Assembly: GCF_029522115.1 (NCBI RefSeq)
Contig: NZ_JAKWFK010000002.1
Span: 62,001-126,000, forward strand
Reading direction: 5' to 3'
Length of the DNA stretch: 64,000 nucleotides
Source of the DNA: Trinickia sp. Y13
GTDB taxonomy: Bacteria > Pseudomonadota > Gammaproteobacteria > Burkholderiales > Burkholderiaceae
How positions within the stretch are numbered: the stretch's first letter is position 1; every line of letters begins with the position of its first letter. The position numbers and the translations under genes were made by a program. Positions 44,237-53,154 of the stretch are shown piece after piece. A model generated the notes under the pieces. The model saw only the letters and a program-made list of their open reading frames with translations, ran no database searches and was not told the DNA's origin.

Positions 44237-44929
44237 TTAGATCGGATGATTCAGGTCGGCCGCGAGCTGAGACGCAATGTTATTTGCCGCTTCTGTCAAA
44301 TCTCCTTTGATGTCGTCGGCTCCCACATTCAACTTCGCGTAGTTGAACGTTTTCCTATATATGGCATTGCCCGCATCGAGCGGATCGGAATCGCTCGGTT
44401 TTCTTCGGAACTGCAACAGGTTGTTGGCCTTCGGATACATCACGGCATTCGCAGAAACATAAAGATTTCCCGACTGCAACTGGTAGCCAACATCGACGAA
44501 CAAGACCGCGCTTGCTGAAGCATTGTCAAAGACGATTCTTTTCTGCGTGCTCGAATTGACAGTCTCCACATCAAGAGGTCCGGAGAATTTGATGCCCTGA
44601 AGCGTGCCAACTGCGCTGTCGGACGCCTGCTTCATGATGGCGCGGAAATCATAATCGTGGAGTTGCGCGAGTATCGGAGCGGCGGAGCTTTCCGCCGACG
44701 CACGCCGGGCCGCATCGATGCCGGCTGCGAGGAGAGCGCCGAGGATGCCCGTGGCGCCTGCATTGGTCGGTGTCACCGTCACCAGCAAGCTGTTCTGCGG
44801 AATGAATAGCGCACCGGCTACCGCTCCAAGTTCGTGCTGCTCCTGCTGGGTTACCGACATCGGCGGCGTCGTCGCACATCCAGCCAGCGCAGCGATAGAC
44901 AGCAACAAAAAGAGATTTCTCAGGTTCAT
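44237..44929 (-). CDS. predicted lipoprotein of unknown function
   Basis: This 230-residue protein has a clear lipoprotein signal (NLRNLFLLLSIAALAGC, Cys about 18). The mature part includes a Gly/Ala-rich amphipathic stretch (GATGILGALLAAGIDAARRA) that could interact with a membrane, and a beta-rich C-terminal half. The frame extends to 45205 but the lipobox fixes the start at 44929. Base composition is clearly less GC-rich than the flanks, suggesting recent acquisition or relaxed selection. I do not recognise a family. Confidence 0.72.
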   Translation of the reverse strand: MNLRNLFLLLSIAALAGCATTPPMSVTQQEQHELGAVAGALFIPQNSLLVTVTPTNAGATGILGALLAAGIDAARRASAESSAAPILAQLHDYDFRAIMKQASDSAVGTLQGIKFSGPLDVETVNSSTQKRIVFDNASASAVLFVDVGYQLQSGNLYVSANAVMYPKANNLLQFRRKPSDSDPLDAGNAIYRKTFNYAKLNVGADDIKGDLTEAANNIASQLAADLNHPI

Positions 44930-45165
44930 TTGTGGGATCGGTTTCCGAGCTAACGTGTTATCGAGATGGCAGCGCCCAGAAGCCATAAGGCCCTCCATCA
45001 ATCGTTTCGGCCAATTCAGCGCGGCCGAACACAAGTCTGGATTGAGAAAGCCCAATGGACCGTGCGTGCGACTCACGTTAACGGCAGATTCGCGATTAGC
45101 TTTAATGGATAGCGACGTTAAGCCGTCGTCTCGTACCGCGGTGACAAACACCGACAACGCGGCTG

Positions 45166-45483
45166 TCACCCGGGTGTAAGCTGCTGGCACTCCGTTCTGA
45201 ACCAATAGTCGACTACGCGCTGCGCCGCCTCTAAATCCTCCGGGTAGTAGGGGTCGTCGTACAGCGGTGACGGGTCGTAGCCCGCTTTCCTTAGAGCAAT
45301 AAGCTCACTGCGGTGTTGCGCCATCGTCGGAGGCGCATTGCTCCTAAGCGCGGCCAGATCGCGGCACTCCGTTGGGCTCAGATGCCGACCGCTTGGCGGC
45401 GCTACGCCACCAGCGACAACACACCCCGTCAGCAACAGCGCCAACACGATAAGCGCCGAACGGGTTCGCAGCAGAGCTTCCAT
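45166..45483 (-). CDS. small DUF4148-like lipoprotein
   Basis: This 105-residue lipoprotein has a signal ending LLLTGC. The C-terminal core (HRSELIALRKAGYDPS, then YYPEDLEAAQRVV) matches the DUF4148 pattern common in Burkholderiaceae, in which an Ala/Glu-rich helix precedes AGYxP and YP..L..A. The role is unknown. The frame runs to 45720, but the signal begins at 45483. It lies in the same lower-GC patch as the other lipoprotein. Confidence 0.74.
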   Translation of the reverse strand: MEALLRTRSALIVLALLLTGCVVAGGVAPPSGRHLSPTECRDLAALRSNAPPTMAQHRSELIALRKAGYDPSPLYDDPYYPEDLEAAQRVVDYWFRTECQQLTPG

Positions 45484-45773
45484 AGCGCCTCTCCATGTAT
45501 CCGGTTCGCGCAACCCACGACATTTGATGTCGGTCGCGCATCCGACGGTATTTTGCGCCGCGTCAGAGGTAAACACTCGCCCGCCAGGTGCGGTCGAGAC
45601 CGGCCGCGACGCTGCGCTCGGTAACAAGCCGAGCGACATCTGGCCCTCATCACAACGCGGTGTCCCTGCGTAGAATGCCCGAGGGTCTTCACCGATTCCC
45701 CTGAATACGAATTTATACAAACATATAGATGACTAGTTGATTAGACTTTCCTTCCCTTATTCGGAATCGCCTC

Positions 45774-46496
45774 ATGCAAGCCGACGAACGCCTCCCCCGC
45801 TATCAGCGTCTGCGCGACGAACTCGCCGCCCAAATCGGCCAGCACCGGTGGCGCCCCGGCGAGGCCATACCGACCGAGCAAGAACTGGCTCGCACCCACG
45901 GCGTCGCCGTGGGCACCGTGCGCAAGGCCGTCGATCAACTCGTCGCCGAGGGAATGCTCGAGCGCTTCCAGGGACGCGGCACGTTCGTGCGCCGCGCCAG
46001 CTTCGACGGCTCGCTCTTCCGCTTCTTCCGCTTTCAAAACCGCCGGGGCGAGCGCCGCATTCCGACCAGCCGGATTTTGATGCGCGAGGTGGTGGCGGCG
46101 CCCTCGGCAGTCAGCGCGGCGCTTCAGATCGATGCCGATGCGCGCGTGATCCACATGTCGCGGCTGCGTCTGGTCGACGGGCACCCGATTCTCGCGGAGG
46201 AGATCTGGCTGCCTTACGAGCGTTTTGCCGCGTTCGCGACGCTTGCCGCCGATGAGATCGGCGATCTGCTTTATCCCGTCTACGAAGCCGAGTGCGACCA
46301 AGTCATCGCGTCGGCAAGCGAGACGCTCACCGTCGAGACAGTCGACGCGATGTACGGACGACTGCTGCGGACCGAGCCAGGCACGCCCGTGGTGGTGATC
46401 GAGCGGCTCGCCTACGGCTACGACCGCCGGCCGCTCGAATGGCGCCGCTCGCGCGGGCCTGCTAGCGAATTCATTTATCAAGTCGAGATTCGGTGA
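45774..46496 (+). CDS. GntR-family regulator with UTRA domain (HutC type)
   Basis: This 240-residue regulator has an N-terminal winged helix (LPRYQRLRDELAAQI, IPTEQELARTHGVAVGTVRK, GRGTFVRR; about residues 5-75) and a C-terminal UTRA ligand-binding domain (VIHMSRLRLVDGHPILAEEI, PVVVIERLAYG). It lies just upstream of an MFS transporter and an amidohydrolase on the same strand, which it probably controls in response to their substrate. Confidence 0.92.
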   Translation: MQADERLPRYQRLRDELAAQIGQHRWRPGEAIPTEQELARTHGVAVGTVRKAVDQLVAEGMLERFQGRGTFVRRASFDGSLFRFFRFQNRRGERRIPTSRILMREVVAAPSAVSAALQIDADARVIHMSRLRLVDGHPILAEEIWLPYERFAAFATLAADEIGDLLYPVYEAECDQVIASASETLTVETVDAMYGRLLRTEPGTPVVVIERLAYGYDRRPLEWRRSRGPASEFIYQVEIR

Positions 46497-46585
46497 CGAC
46501 GCCGCCCGATTGCAAGGCGCCGCACCGCAGTCAACGCGCGGCAGGCCAGGATAACTAGCGCCCAAGCGCTATCAGGAGACAGACG

Positions 46586-47878
46586 ATGTTCAGCTGGTTC
46601 AAAGACATTTCCCCCACCGAGCGCCGCACGTTTTGGGCGTGCTTCGGCGGCTGGGCTCTCGACGCGCTCGACGTGCAGATGTTCAGCCTGGTCATTCCCG
46701 CGATCATTGCCGAATGGGCCATCGGAAAAACCGAAGCAGGCCTCGTGAGCGGCGCGACGCTCGTCGCTTCGGCGCTCGGCGGTTGGATTGCGGGCGCACT
46801 GGCCGATCGCATCGGCCGCGTCCGGACGCTGCAACTCACCGTGGCGTTCTTCTCGGTCTTCACCTTCGCCTGCGCCTTCTCGCAGGACTTCACCCAGTTC
46901 CTCGTGCTCAAGACGTTACAGGGGCTCGGTTTCGGCGGCGAATGGGCAGCCGGAGCCGTGCTGATGGCCGAGTCGATTCGCGCCGAGCATCGCGGCAAAG
47001 CGATGGGCACCATTCAGAGCGCGTGGGCCGTAGGCTGGGCCGCTGCCGTCCTTCTCTATACCGCCATGTTCTCGCTGCTCCCCGGCGCGACGGCATGGCG
47101 CGCCATGTTCGCACTCGGCCTCCTGCCTGCCTTGCTCGTCGTCTACGTGCGCCGTGGGGTGGTCGAACCGGTGGCACCCGCCGAACGCCGCAACGCCACA
47201 CGAAGCAGCGCGCCCGGCATCCCGTTCTTCGATATCTTTTCGCCGCGCGTCTTGCGGATGACGCTGATCGGCCCATTGCTCGGCGTCGGGGCGCACGGCG
47301 GTTACTACGCCCTCATGACGTGGCTGCCCACCTACCTCAAAACCGAGCGTCACCTGTCCGTCCTCGGCACCGGCGGCTATCTTGCCGTGATCATCTTCGC
47401 GTTCTTTTGCGGCTGCATCGCAAGCTCGCACCTGCTCGACCGGATCGGCCGCCGCGGCACCATCTTGCTGTTTTCGATAGCGTGCGTCGCCACCGTTCTC
47501 GTCTATCTGTTCGTGCCGTTGACCAATGGCGCGATGCTCGTGGTCGGCTTCCCCCTCGGGTTCTTCGCCGCGGGCATCCCCGCCAGCATGGGTGCGCTCT
47601 TCAACGAGCTGTACCCCCGCGGCATGCGCGGCACGGGTGTGGGCTTTTGCTACAACTTCGGGCGCGTCGTCTCAGCCGCCTTTCCCGTGATGGTGGGCCA
47701 TCTCGCCAAGACCACGACGCTCGGGTTCGCTATCGGCGTCGATGCGGCGGTCGCGTACGCCATCGTCGTCTTCGCCGTCCTGATGCTGCCCGAAACACGC
47801 GGCCGCGCGCTCGCGGACACGTTGCCGGAGGCCGACGCGCACGAGCGCTCACCCGGCGCTGCGCCCGTGCGCCGTTGA
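46586..47878 (+). CDS. MFS transporter, AAHS-like (aromatic acid/organic acid symporter)
   Basis: This 430-residue protein with about twelve membrane helices has the N-terminal motif FGGWALDALDVQMFSLVIPA of the organic-acid symporters. The loop 2-3 motif GALADRIGRVRTL and the loop 8-9 counterpart SHLLDRIGRRGT are both present. It probably imports a carboxylate. AGGAG precedes the ATG. It sits between the GntR regulator and the amidohydrolase, a typical catabolic cassette. Confidence 0.9.
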   Translation: MFSWFKDISPTERRTFWACFGGWALDALDVQMFSLVIPAIIAEWAIGKTEAGLVSGATLVASALGGWIAGALADRIGRVRTLQLTVAFFSVFTFACAFSQDFTQFLVLKTLQGLGFGGEWAAGAVLMAESIRAEHRGKAMGTIQSAWAVGWAAAVLLYTAMFSLLPGATAWRAMFALGLLPALLVVYVRRGVVEPVAPAERRNATRSSAPGIPFFDIFSPRVLRMTLIGPLLGVGAHGGYYALMTWLPTYLKTERHLSVLGTGGYLAVIIFAFFCGCIASSHLLDRIGRRGTILLFSIACVATVLVYLFVPLTNGAMLVVGFPLGFFAAGIPASMGALFNELYPRGMRGTGVGFCYNFGRVVSAAFPVMVGHLAKTTTLGFAIGVDAAVAYAIVVFAVLMLPETRGRALADTLPEADAHERSPGAAPVRR

Positions 47879-47935
47879 ACGCACCAGGCATACTCTCGGG
47901 GCCGCCGCGCGCCGGCGTCCCGTCCAACACGAAAC

Positions 47936-48904
47936 ATGACCGCAGACGACCGAATGGCGAACGGTATGACGCGCCGAACTTTCAATCGAGGACTATTGGC
48001 CATGTTGACGACGACCGCGCTAGGCGCCTGCGCGGATACGCCCAAACGTGCGGGCGCCGACAAGATCACGGCGATCGACACGCATGCGCACGTGTTTTCC
48101 CATGACCTGCCGCTCGCGCAGCGGCGCCGCTACGCGCCGGCCTACGATGCGCAGCTCTCGCGTTACCTCGCGCAGCTCGATGCCCATGACGTGTCGCACG
48201 GCGTGCTGATCCAGCCGAGCTTCCTAGGCGCCGACAACCGATATCTGACGCAATCGATCGTGCAGGCGCCGCAGCGCTTGCGCGGCATCGCCGTCATCGA
48301 TCCGGCAGCCGTGGCGGCAGAGCCAGGTCAGTTGGACGCGCTTGCACGCGCCGGCATCGTCGGGATTCGGCTCAATCTGTTCAGCCTTCCCGATCCCGAC
48401 TACACCAGCGCCGTTTGGCAAGCGACGCTCGAGAAGATCGCTTCGCTTGGCTGGCAGATCGAAGTGCATTGCGAGGCGCAGCGGTTGCCTCGCGTCGTCG
48501 GACCATTGGTCGACCGCCATGGGGAACCGATCGACGTGGTCGTCGATCACTTCGGGCGACCGAAGCCGGTGCTTGGCGTCGACGATCCGGGCTTTCGCTA
48601 TCTGCTCACGCTCGGTGCGACGCGGCGCGTGTGGGTCAAGGTGTCGGGCGCGTACCGCAACGCGGTAGCGAAGACAGGCCCCGATGCAAACGGCGCAGCA
48701 ACCGCGCTGGCGGCCATGCCCCTGCTCGAAGACGCGTTCGGTTTCGACCGGCTGCTATGGGGCAGCGATTGGCCGCATACGCAGTTCGAACACGTCGAAA
48801 GTTACGATGCCGTTTATGCGCTGACGCTCAAGCTGTTGCCGACCGAGCGCGCACGGCGCGCCGTGCTGGTCGACACGCCGGCTAAGCTGTTCGGGTTTGC
48901 GTGA
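47936..48904 (+). CDS. amidohydrolase-superfamily enzyme with an export signal
   Basis: This TIM-barrel metal hydrolase, related to PDC (2-pyrone-4,6-dicarboxylate) hydrolases, has up to 322 residues. Active-site motifs: IDTHAHVF, IEVHCEA, VVDHFGRP and LLWGSDWPHTQF (catalytic Asp). Uniquely, the N terminus reads TRRTFNRGLLAML (twin-arginine pattern) followed by a lipobox-like LGAC at residues 29-32, so the enzyme may be exported folded by Tat and lipidated. Starts at 47936, 47954 or 47966 are possible. Confidence 0.87.
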   Translation: MTADDRMANGMTRRTFNRGLLAMLTTTALGACADTPKRAGADKITAIDTHAHVFSHDLPLAQRRRYAPAYDAQLSRYLAQLDAHDVSHGVLIQPSFLGADNRYLTQSIVQAPQRLRGIAVIDPAAVAAEPGQLDALARAGIVGIRLNLFSLPDPDYTSAVWQATLEKIASLGWQIEVHCEAQRLPRVVGPLVDRHGEPIDVVVDHFGRPKPVLGVDDPGFRYLLTLGATRRVWVKVSGAYRNAVAKTGPDANGAATALAAMPLLEDAFGFDRLLWGSDWPHTQFEHVESYDAVYALTLKLLPTERARRAVLVDTPAKLFGFA

Positions 48905-48911
48905 GGCGGCT

Positions 48912-48938
48912 GCGAACCGCTGATCGGCGGCGGTTCGC
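48912..48938 (+). repeat. hairpin downstream of the amidohydrolase
   Basis: The 9-base stem GCGAACCGC (48912-48920) / GCGGTTCGC (48930-48938) has a 9-base loop, starting eight bases after the stop. No T-run follows; it may mark the 3' end of the regulator-transporter-hydrolase transcript. Confidence 0.5.
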
Positions 48939-49020
48939 CGGCCTATCGGTGGTCGCTCGGTCGCACGTCTTGCGCTCGTTCGACGACTGCTAAGATAGGG
49001 TCCGTTCGAAGGAGCATGAA

Positions 49021-49500
49021 ATGCCTGAATTGACCCATTTCGACGCGGCCGGCCACGCCCATATGGTCGACGTCGGCGGCAAAGACGAAACGAAACGCAT
49101 CGCCGTGGCGCGCGGCTCGATTCGGATGAAGCCGGAGACGTTCGCGCTCATCCGCGATGGGAACGCCAAGAAGGGCGACGTCATCGGCATCGCCCGCATC
49201 GCCGCCATTCAAGGGGCGAAACGCACAGCCGATTTGATCCCGTTGTGCCACCCGCTCGCGCTCACGCGCGTTGCCGTCGATTTTGCGCTGGATGAGGCGT
49301 TGCCGGGCGTGCATTGCACGGCGCAGGTCGAAACGCTCGGCCGCACGGGGGTGGAAATGGAGGCACTCACGGCCGTGCAAGTTGGGTTGCTCACCGTGTA
49401 CGACATGTGCAAGGCCGTGGATCGCGGGATGACCATCACCGATGTGAAGGTGATGGAGAAGCATGGCGGGAAGTCGGGGGATTGGGTGGCGGGCGGGTGA
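49021..49500 (+). CDS. moaC: cyclic pyranopterin monophosphate synthase
   Basis: MoaC acts after MoaA in molybdenum cofactor synthesis, forming cPMP from the cyclic GTP intermediate. It has 159 residues, normal size. Signatures: [33 protein letters not shown] and [21 protein letters not shown] precedes the ATG. It is followed by the convergent pglL gene about 70 bases away. Confidence 0.96.
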   Translation: MPELTHFDAAGHAHMVDVGGKDETKRIAVARGSIRMKPETFALIRDGNAKKGDVIGIARIAAIQGAKRTADLIPLCHPLALTRVAVDFALDEALPGVHCTAQVETLGRTGVEMEALTAVQVGLLTVYDMCKAVDRGMTITDVKVMEKHGGKSGDWVAGG

Positions 49501-49572
49501 GGCCTCGTTTTATAAAGGGTCCCGCGCACCCGGGCGACGCCGTGCGAACCCGGATCGCACCGCCGCGTCGCC

Positions 49573-51360
49573 TCATTCATCACTATCGCTGTCGTCCTCG
49601 GTGGCAGCCGCCTTCGGTGCCGGCCCATAACGCTTCAACAGTTCGGCCTTGAAGCCCGCGAGCTTAGGCTCGTCCTCGCACAAGTCGTATAGCGCCGATA
49701 GCTGCGCCGGCCAGTCATGCAGCACACCGGCAAAAATCTTCAGCCGCTCCACCGTATCGAACGCCTGGTCCTGTTTACCATCCAGCGCCTGCAAGACCGC
49801 ATAACGGCGTAGCACTGTCTCGCCGGGCAAGAGCGCCAGCGCCTTCTCATGCATCGCCAGCTTCGCAGGCAAGTCGTTGCCGTCGATGGGCAGCAGCGTC
49901 GCCATGCCGTACTCGCCCCACGCGCCGAACAGCTTCGATGGTGCAGCCCGGTATTCGTCGGCCGGATGCGCGCCGTAGTACAACACTTCCGCGCGCGAAT
50001 AGTCGCGGTAGATCGGGTGCAAGGCGGCGAGCCCGCCGACGACGAGCAGCAGTTGCCAGCCCATCGCGATGCGAGGCGGCACGAACGAAATCGGCTTCGT
50101 CTCCAAAATGCCGAACACGAACATGGCCGGCAGCAGGAAGAACATGTACTGCTGCGGATACTCGACCAGCGCGTGCATGAGCAGCGCACCGATCAACGCC
50201 AACCCGAACACGCGCTCAGCCGTATGCGGGGCGCGCAACACGCGCCAGAGCCACGCGAGCAGCCCCGATAAAATGATGGCGATGCCTGCAATGCCGGTTT
50301 TCGCGAGCAAATCGATCACGATATCGTGCGAGTTGTTCGCGATTTCGACATCGCCAAGACGCCTGACGAGCTCGAACTCATAACGAGGGAACTCGCCCCA
50401 GCCCACACCCAGCAACGGATGCTGCGTGAACATCGTCCATCCGTATTTCCACATCGCCAGTCGCAAGACGAATTGGCCTTTGTCCCGAAAACGATGCGCG
50501 GCAGACACATCCAATCCAAGGTCGAAGCGCGTGTTTGCCCAACGCACGCCGATATTCACGGCGCAAAACAAGACGATGAGCGCGACCGGGATCATCCATG
50601 CTCGCAAGCTTCGCCGGTGCGTCCCGTCTCGACGCCGCAGGACGAGCGCCATCCAAAAGCCGGCGACCACGATGACGGCCGTTTGCAACCAAGGCCCGCG
50701 CGACACCGTCAGCGCCTGCCCGAGCACGCAGATCGACGATACAAGCGCCCATACCGTCACGTTCAAGCGGCGAGTCTGTACCAAATACATCGCGCCTGCG
50801 AGGGCGAAGGCGATCACCGTGGCGAGATGATTGGCCTGCGCCATGTTACCGAACGGACGCCGGTCGGAAGTCACGTTGTAAGCGACGACGAAGGGTGAGA
50901 ATCGCGCTTCCGCATGAAACAACTGCACTAGTTGGCAAAACACCGCGAACAGTCCCCCGACGATCAGCGCGCCCGCGGCCCAGCGCAGCGCGCGGTCGGC
51001 AACACCTGCCCGAGCGAACCCATAACCGGCCTGCGTGGCCATGACCCCCGCCAAGAGAAAGCCCGCGCCGAGCCATGCCATCGAAGGCTGTGCGAGAGGC
51101 AGCACCGCCGTCTGCAAGGCGAGCAAACCGCCGAATGCAAGCGGCACGAGCGCAACGGTGGGCAATGCGTACGGCGTACGTGGCCCCTCCGACGCCGTCA
51201 GGACCAGGACGGAAGCGCCGACGAGCAGGTACAGCGCCAATGCTGTGTACTCGGCGTAGAACGTCGGAATCGGGTACGTATGGCGGGTGACCGCATAGGG
51301 CACCAGCAACGCAAGGGCCAAAGACGTGAACGATAGATAGCGTGCAAATGGAGAGGTCAT
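49573..51360 (-). CDS. pglL: PglL-family protein O-oligosaccharyltransferase
   Basis: This 595-residue inner-membrane enzyme with about ten to twelve helices transfers lipid-linked glycans to protein Ser/Thr in the periplasm. The segment RRPFGNMAQANHLATVIA is the PglL signature. The Wzy_C core includes HPLLGVGWGEFPRYEF and NNSHDIVIDLLAKTG, and a soluble C-terminal domain follows (about 420-595) with an acidic tail. The start at 51360 (MTSPFARYL) is ten codons inside the longest frame. The upstream neighbour is a type IV pilin, a plausible acceptor. Confidence 0.92.
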   Translation of the reverse strand: MTSPFARYLSFTSLALALLVPYAVTRHTYPIPTFYAEYTALALYLLVGASVLVLTASEGPRTPYALPTVALVPLAFGGLLALQTAVLPLAQPSMAWLGAGFLLAGVMATQAGYGFARAGVADRALRWAAGALIVGGLFAVFCQLVQLFHAEARFSPFVVAYNVTSDRRPFGNMAQANHLATVIAFALAGAMYLVQTRRLNVTVWALVSSICVLGQALTVSRGPWLQTAVIVVAGFWMALVLRRRDGTHRRSLRAWMIPVALIVLFCAVNIGVRWANTRFDLGLDVSAAHRFRDKGQFVLRLAMWKYGWTMFTQHPLLGVGWGEFPRYEFELVRRLGDVEIANNSHDIVIDLLAKTGIAGIAIILSGLLAWLWRVLRAPHTAERVFGLALIGALLMHALVEYPQQYMFFLLPAMFVFGILETKPISFVPPRIAMGWQLLLVVGGLAALHPIYRDYSRAEVLYYGAHPADEYRAAPSKLFGAWGEYGMATLLPIDGNDLPAKLAMHEKALALLPGETVLRRYAVLQALDGKQDQAFDTVERLKIFAGVLHDWPAQLSALYDLCEDEPKLAGFKAELLKRYGPAPKAAATEDDSDSDE

Positions 51361-51441
51361 GAGGGTGGGGACCGTCGGCAACCGGCGCACTATACAAAAA
51401 TTTTCTTTCAGTGTCCGCGCCGATTTATCGCACGCGCCTCT

Positions 51442-52068
51442 TTAAGCGCGACATTCCGGGGGCGCGAGCTTGGCGGGCAGCGTCGCGGCGCTGAGCGGCG
51501 CAGGCCCCTCGCCCGGCGCGGGCAGCGTCGAGGACAATTTGCCCGACGCAAAGCATTCCCACGTCAGTGTCCCGCCTTGCACCACACCGGACGCGAGCGC
51601 GACCCTGGAGGTGGGCGGATCCGAGGCATCGGGCAGCGACGGCACGAGCACGAGCGTTTCACTGCCCGCCGGCGCCACGCGCTGCGTGTAGCGGATCGTG
51701 ATTTCCCCGCTGTCGTCGTCGATGTCGATCGACTCGACGTTGCGTGTGCCGGGCGGCGCGACGTAACCGCTACTCAATGCATTGCCGCCCGCGGCGTTCT
51801 CGGCCACCGCAAGCCGCGCGCCCGAGGCCAGTGCAAGGCCCTCGCCCACCCGGCTGCGGCCCAAATAATCCTGATAGGCCGGTACCGCATAAGCGGCGAC
51901 GATCCCGACGATGGCGAGCACGATCATCAGCTCGATCAGCGTAAAGCCGAGCTTGTCGGCTCGCGGGGCGGTCGCGAACGGCCTCTCGTGCGCCACCCGA
52001 TACGATGGCACGCGCCGGACCGCGCAAGACACTAGACGATGAACAAGAGAAACAACGACGGCTGACAT
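51442..52068 (-). CDS. pilA: type IVa pilin (PilA-like)
   Basis: This type IV pilin has the prepilin cleavage site [17 protein letters not shown] and the usual N-terminal hydrophobic helix. The globular part has Cys residues in WECFASG and PPECRA, fitting the C-terminal disulfide loop of type IV pilins. The ATG at 52068 gives an unusually long leader of about 41 residues. A GTG at 51996 gives a 17-residue leader ([10 protein letters not shown]) and is perhaps more likely. It is 81 bases upstream of pglL on the same strand. No other type IV pilus gene is nearby. Confidence 0.88.
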   Translation of the reverse strand: MSAVVVSLVHRLVSCAVRRVPSYRVAHERPFATAPRADKLGFTLIELMIVLAIVGIVAAYAVPAYQDYLGRSRVGEGLALASGARLAVAENAAGGNALSSGYVAPPGTRNVESIDIDDDSGEITIRYTQRVAPAGSETLVLVPSLPDASDPPTSRVALASGVVQGGTLTWECFASGKLSSTLPAPGEGPAPLSAATLPAKLAPPECRA

Positions 52069-52218
52069 CGGGGGGTACGCTCCTGAACGGCGGCCCGCCA
52101 ACGAAGGAGCGGGCAACAGGTGCGAAGCGTATCCCCGCAACACCCGGCGGGGCAGTCGGCCAGATGGCCAGGTGCGGGCCAAGAACCGGCCCGCCGCACG
52201 GCGATGCGCTCGAGCGCG

Positions 52219-52962
52219 TCAGCGCGAGTGATGCGGCCGCGAGCCCGCGGCCGCCTCTCGGCGCAGCGCACGCCGCTTGAGCCAATAACCGAGCAGCACG
52301 ACGAAGAGCGCACCGGCAATGTGCGCCCCGTATTCGGCTGTGGACGTATCGAGCAGCGGCCAGCGATCGCCAGCCGGATCGTTGATGATGAGCCCGCCCG
52401 CGATCCACCCGAGCAGCGCCGCACCGAGCGTGACGATGATGGGAAAGCGATCGAGCATGCGCAAGACGAGCGTGCTGCCCCAGACGATCAACGGAATGCT
52501 CACGATGAGGCCGAATACGACCAGCGCGATGCGATGCGCGGGATCGGCCGCCTCGGCCGCGCCCGCGATGGCGATCACGTTATCGAGGCTCATGACGGCA
52601 TCGGCAATGATGATCGTCTTGATGGCGGAAATGAGCTTGTCCGCCGGTTTGATGTTCTCATGCGCGTCGTGGCTTGGCGCCATCAAACGCACCCCGATCC
52701 ACAGCAACAAGAGACCGCCGGCGAATTTCAGGAACGGGACGTCGAGCAGCGCGACCGCGAACACGATCAGCACGACGCGCAGCACGATGGCGCCGGCCGT
52801 GCCCCACAGGACGCCCCGTATGCGCTGCGCAGGGGGCAGGTTGCGGCACGCGAGCGCAATCACGACGGCGTTATCGCCGCCGAGCAATATATCGATGACG
52901 ATGATCTGAAACACTGCGCCCCAATGGAGCGTCGAGAAGAATTCGAGCATAGCGTCGAGCAT
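52219..52962 (-). CDS. TerC-family integral membrane protein
   Basis: This 247-residue protein with about seven membrane helices belongs to the TerC/YjbE family. It shows the paired signatures DILLGGDNAVVIALACRNL and DAVMSLDNVIAIAGAA, with acidic residues inside helices that coordinate metal. Members export manganese or other cations. I looked for a yybP-ykoY manganese riboswitch upstream and did not see one. It lies downstream of the sucD terminator. Confidence 0.9.
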   Translation of the reverse strand: MLDAMLEFFSTLHWGAVFQIIVIDILLGGDNAVVIALACRNLPPAQRIRGVLWGTAGAIVLRVVLIVFAVALLDVPFLKFAGGLLLLWIGVRLMAPSHDAHENIKPADKLISAIKTIIIADAVMSLDNVIAIAGAAEAADPAHRIALVVFGLIVSIPLIVWGSTLVLRMLDRFPIIVTLGAALLGWIAGGLIINDPAGDRWPLLDTSTAEYGAHIAGALFVVLLGYWLKRRALRREAAAGSRPHHSR

Positions 52963-53014
52963 GAGGGCAATCGCCGTTCCAGGGTCCAGGGGAAAGGGCG
53001 CTAGCTGCGCCGAT

Positions 53015-53048
53015 AAAAAAGCGAGGGAGCATAACTTCTCTCCCTCGC
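53015..53048 (-). terminator. rho-independent terminator of sucCD
   Basis: A perfect 9-base stem, GCGAGGGAG (53021-53029) / CTCCCTCGC (53040-53048), has a 10-base loop. On the minus strand it is followed by six T residues (complement of 53020-53015). It lies about 107 bases after the sucD stop. Confidence 0.9.
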
Positions 53049-53154
53049 TTCTTCTAGCCTGTCGGCAGCCTTACGAAAGAATTTCGCAAGGATACCAAAA
53101 ACGCTTACTGCTCGCGCCGGCGCTGCACGGCCGCCGGGCGAGCCCCGCACTGAC

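Noticed and set aside
52069-52218. Sigma-54 promoter upstream of pilA
   Set aside because: No GG-N10-GC pair with the right context was found on the minus strand.
52963-53154. Possible yybP-ykoY manganese riboswitch upstream of terC
   Set aside because: The conserved core of that riboswitch was not found; the region mainly holds the sucCD terminator.
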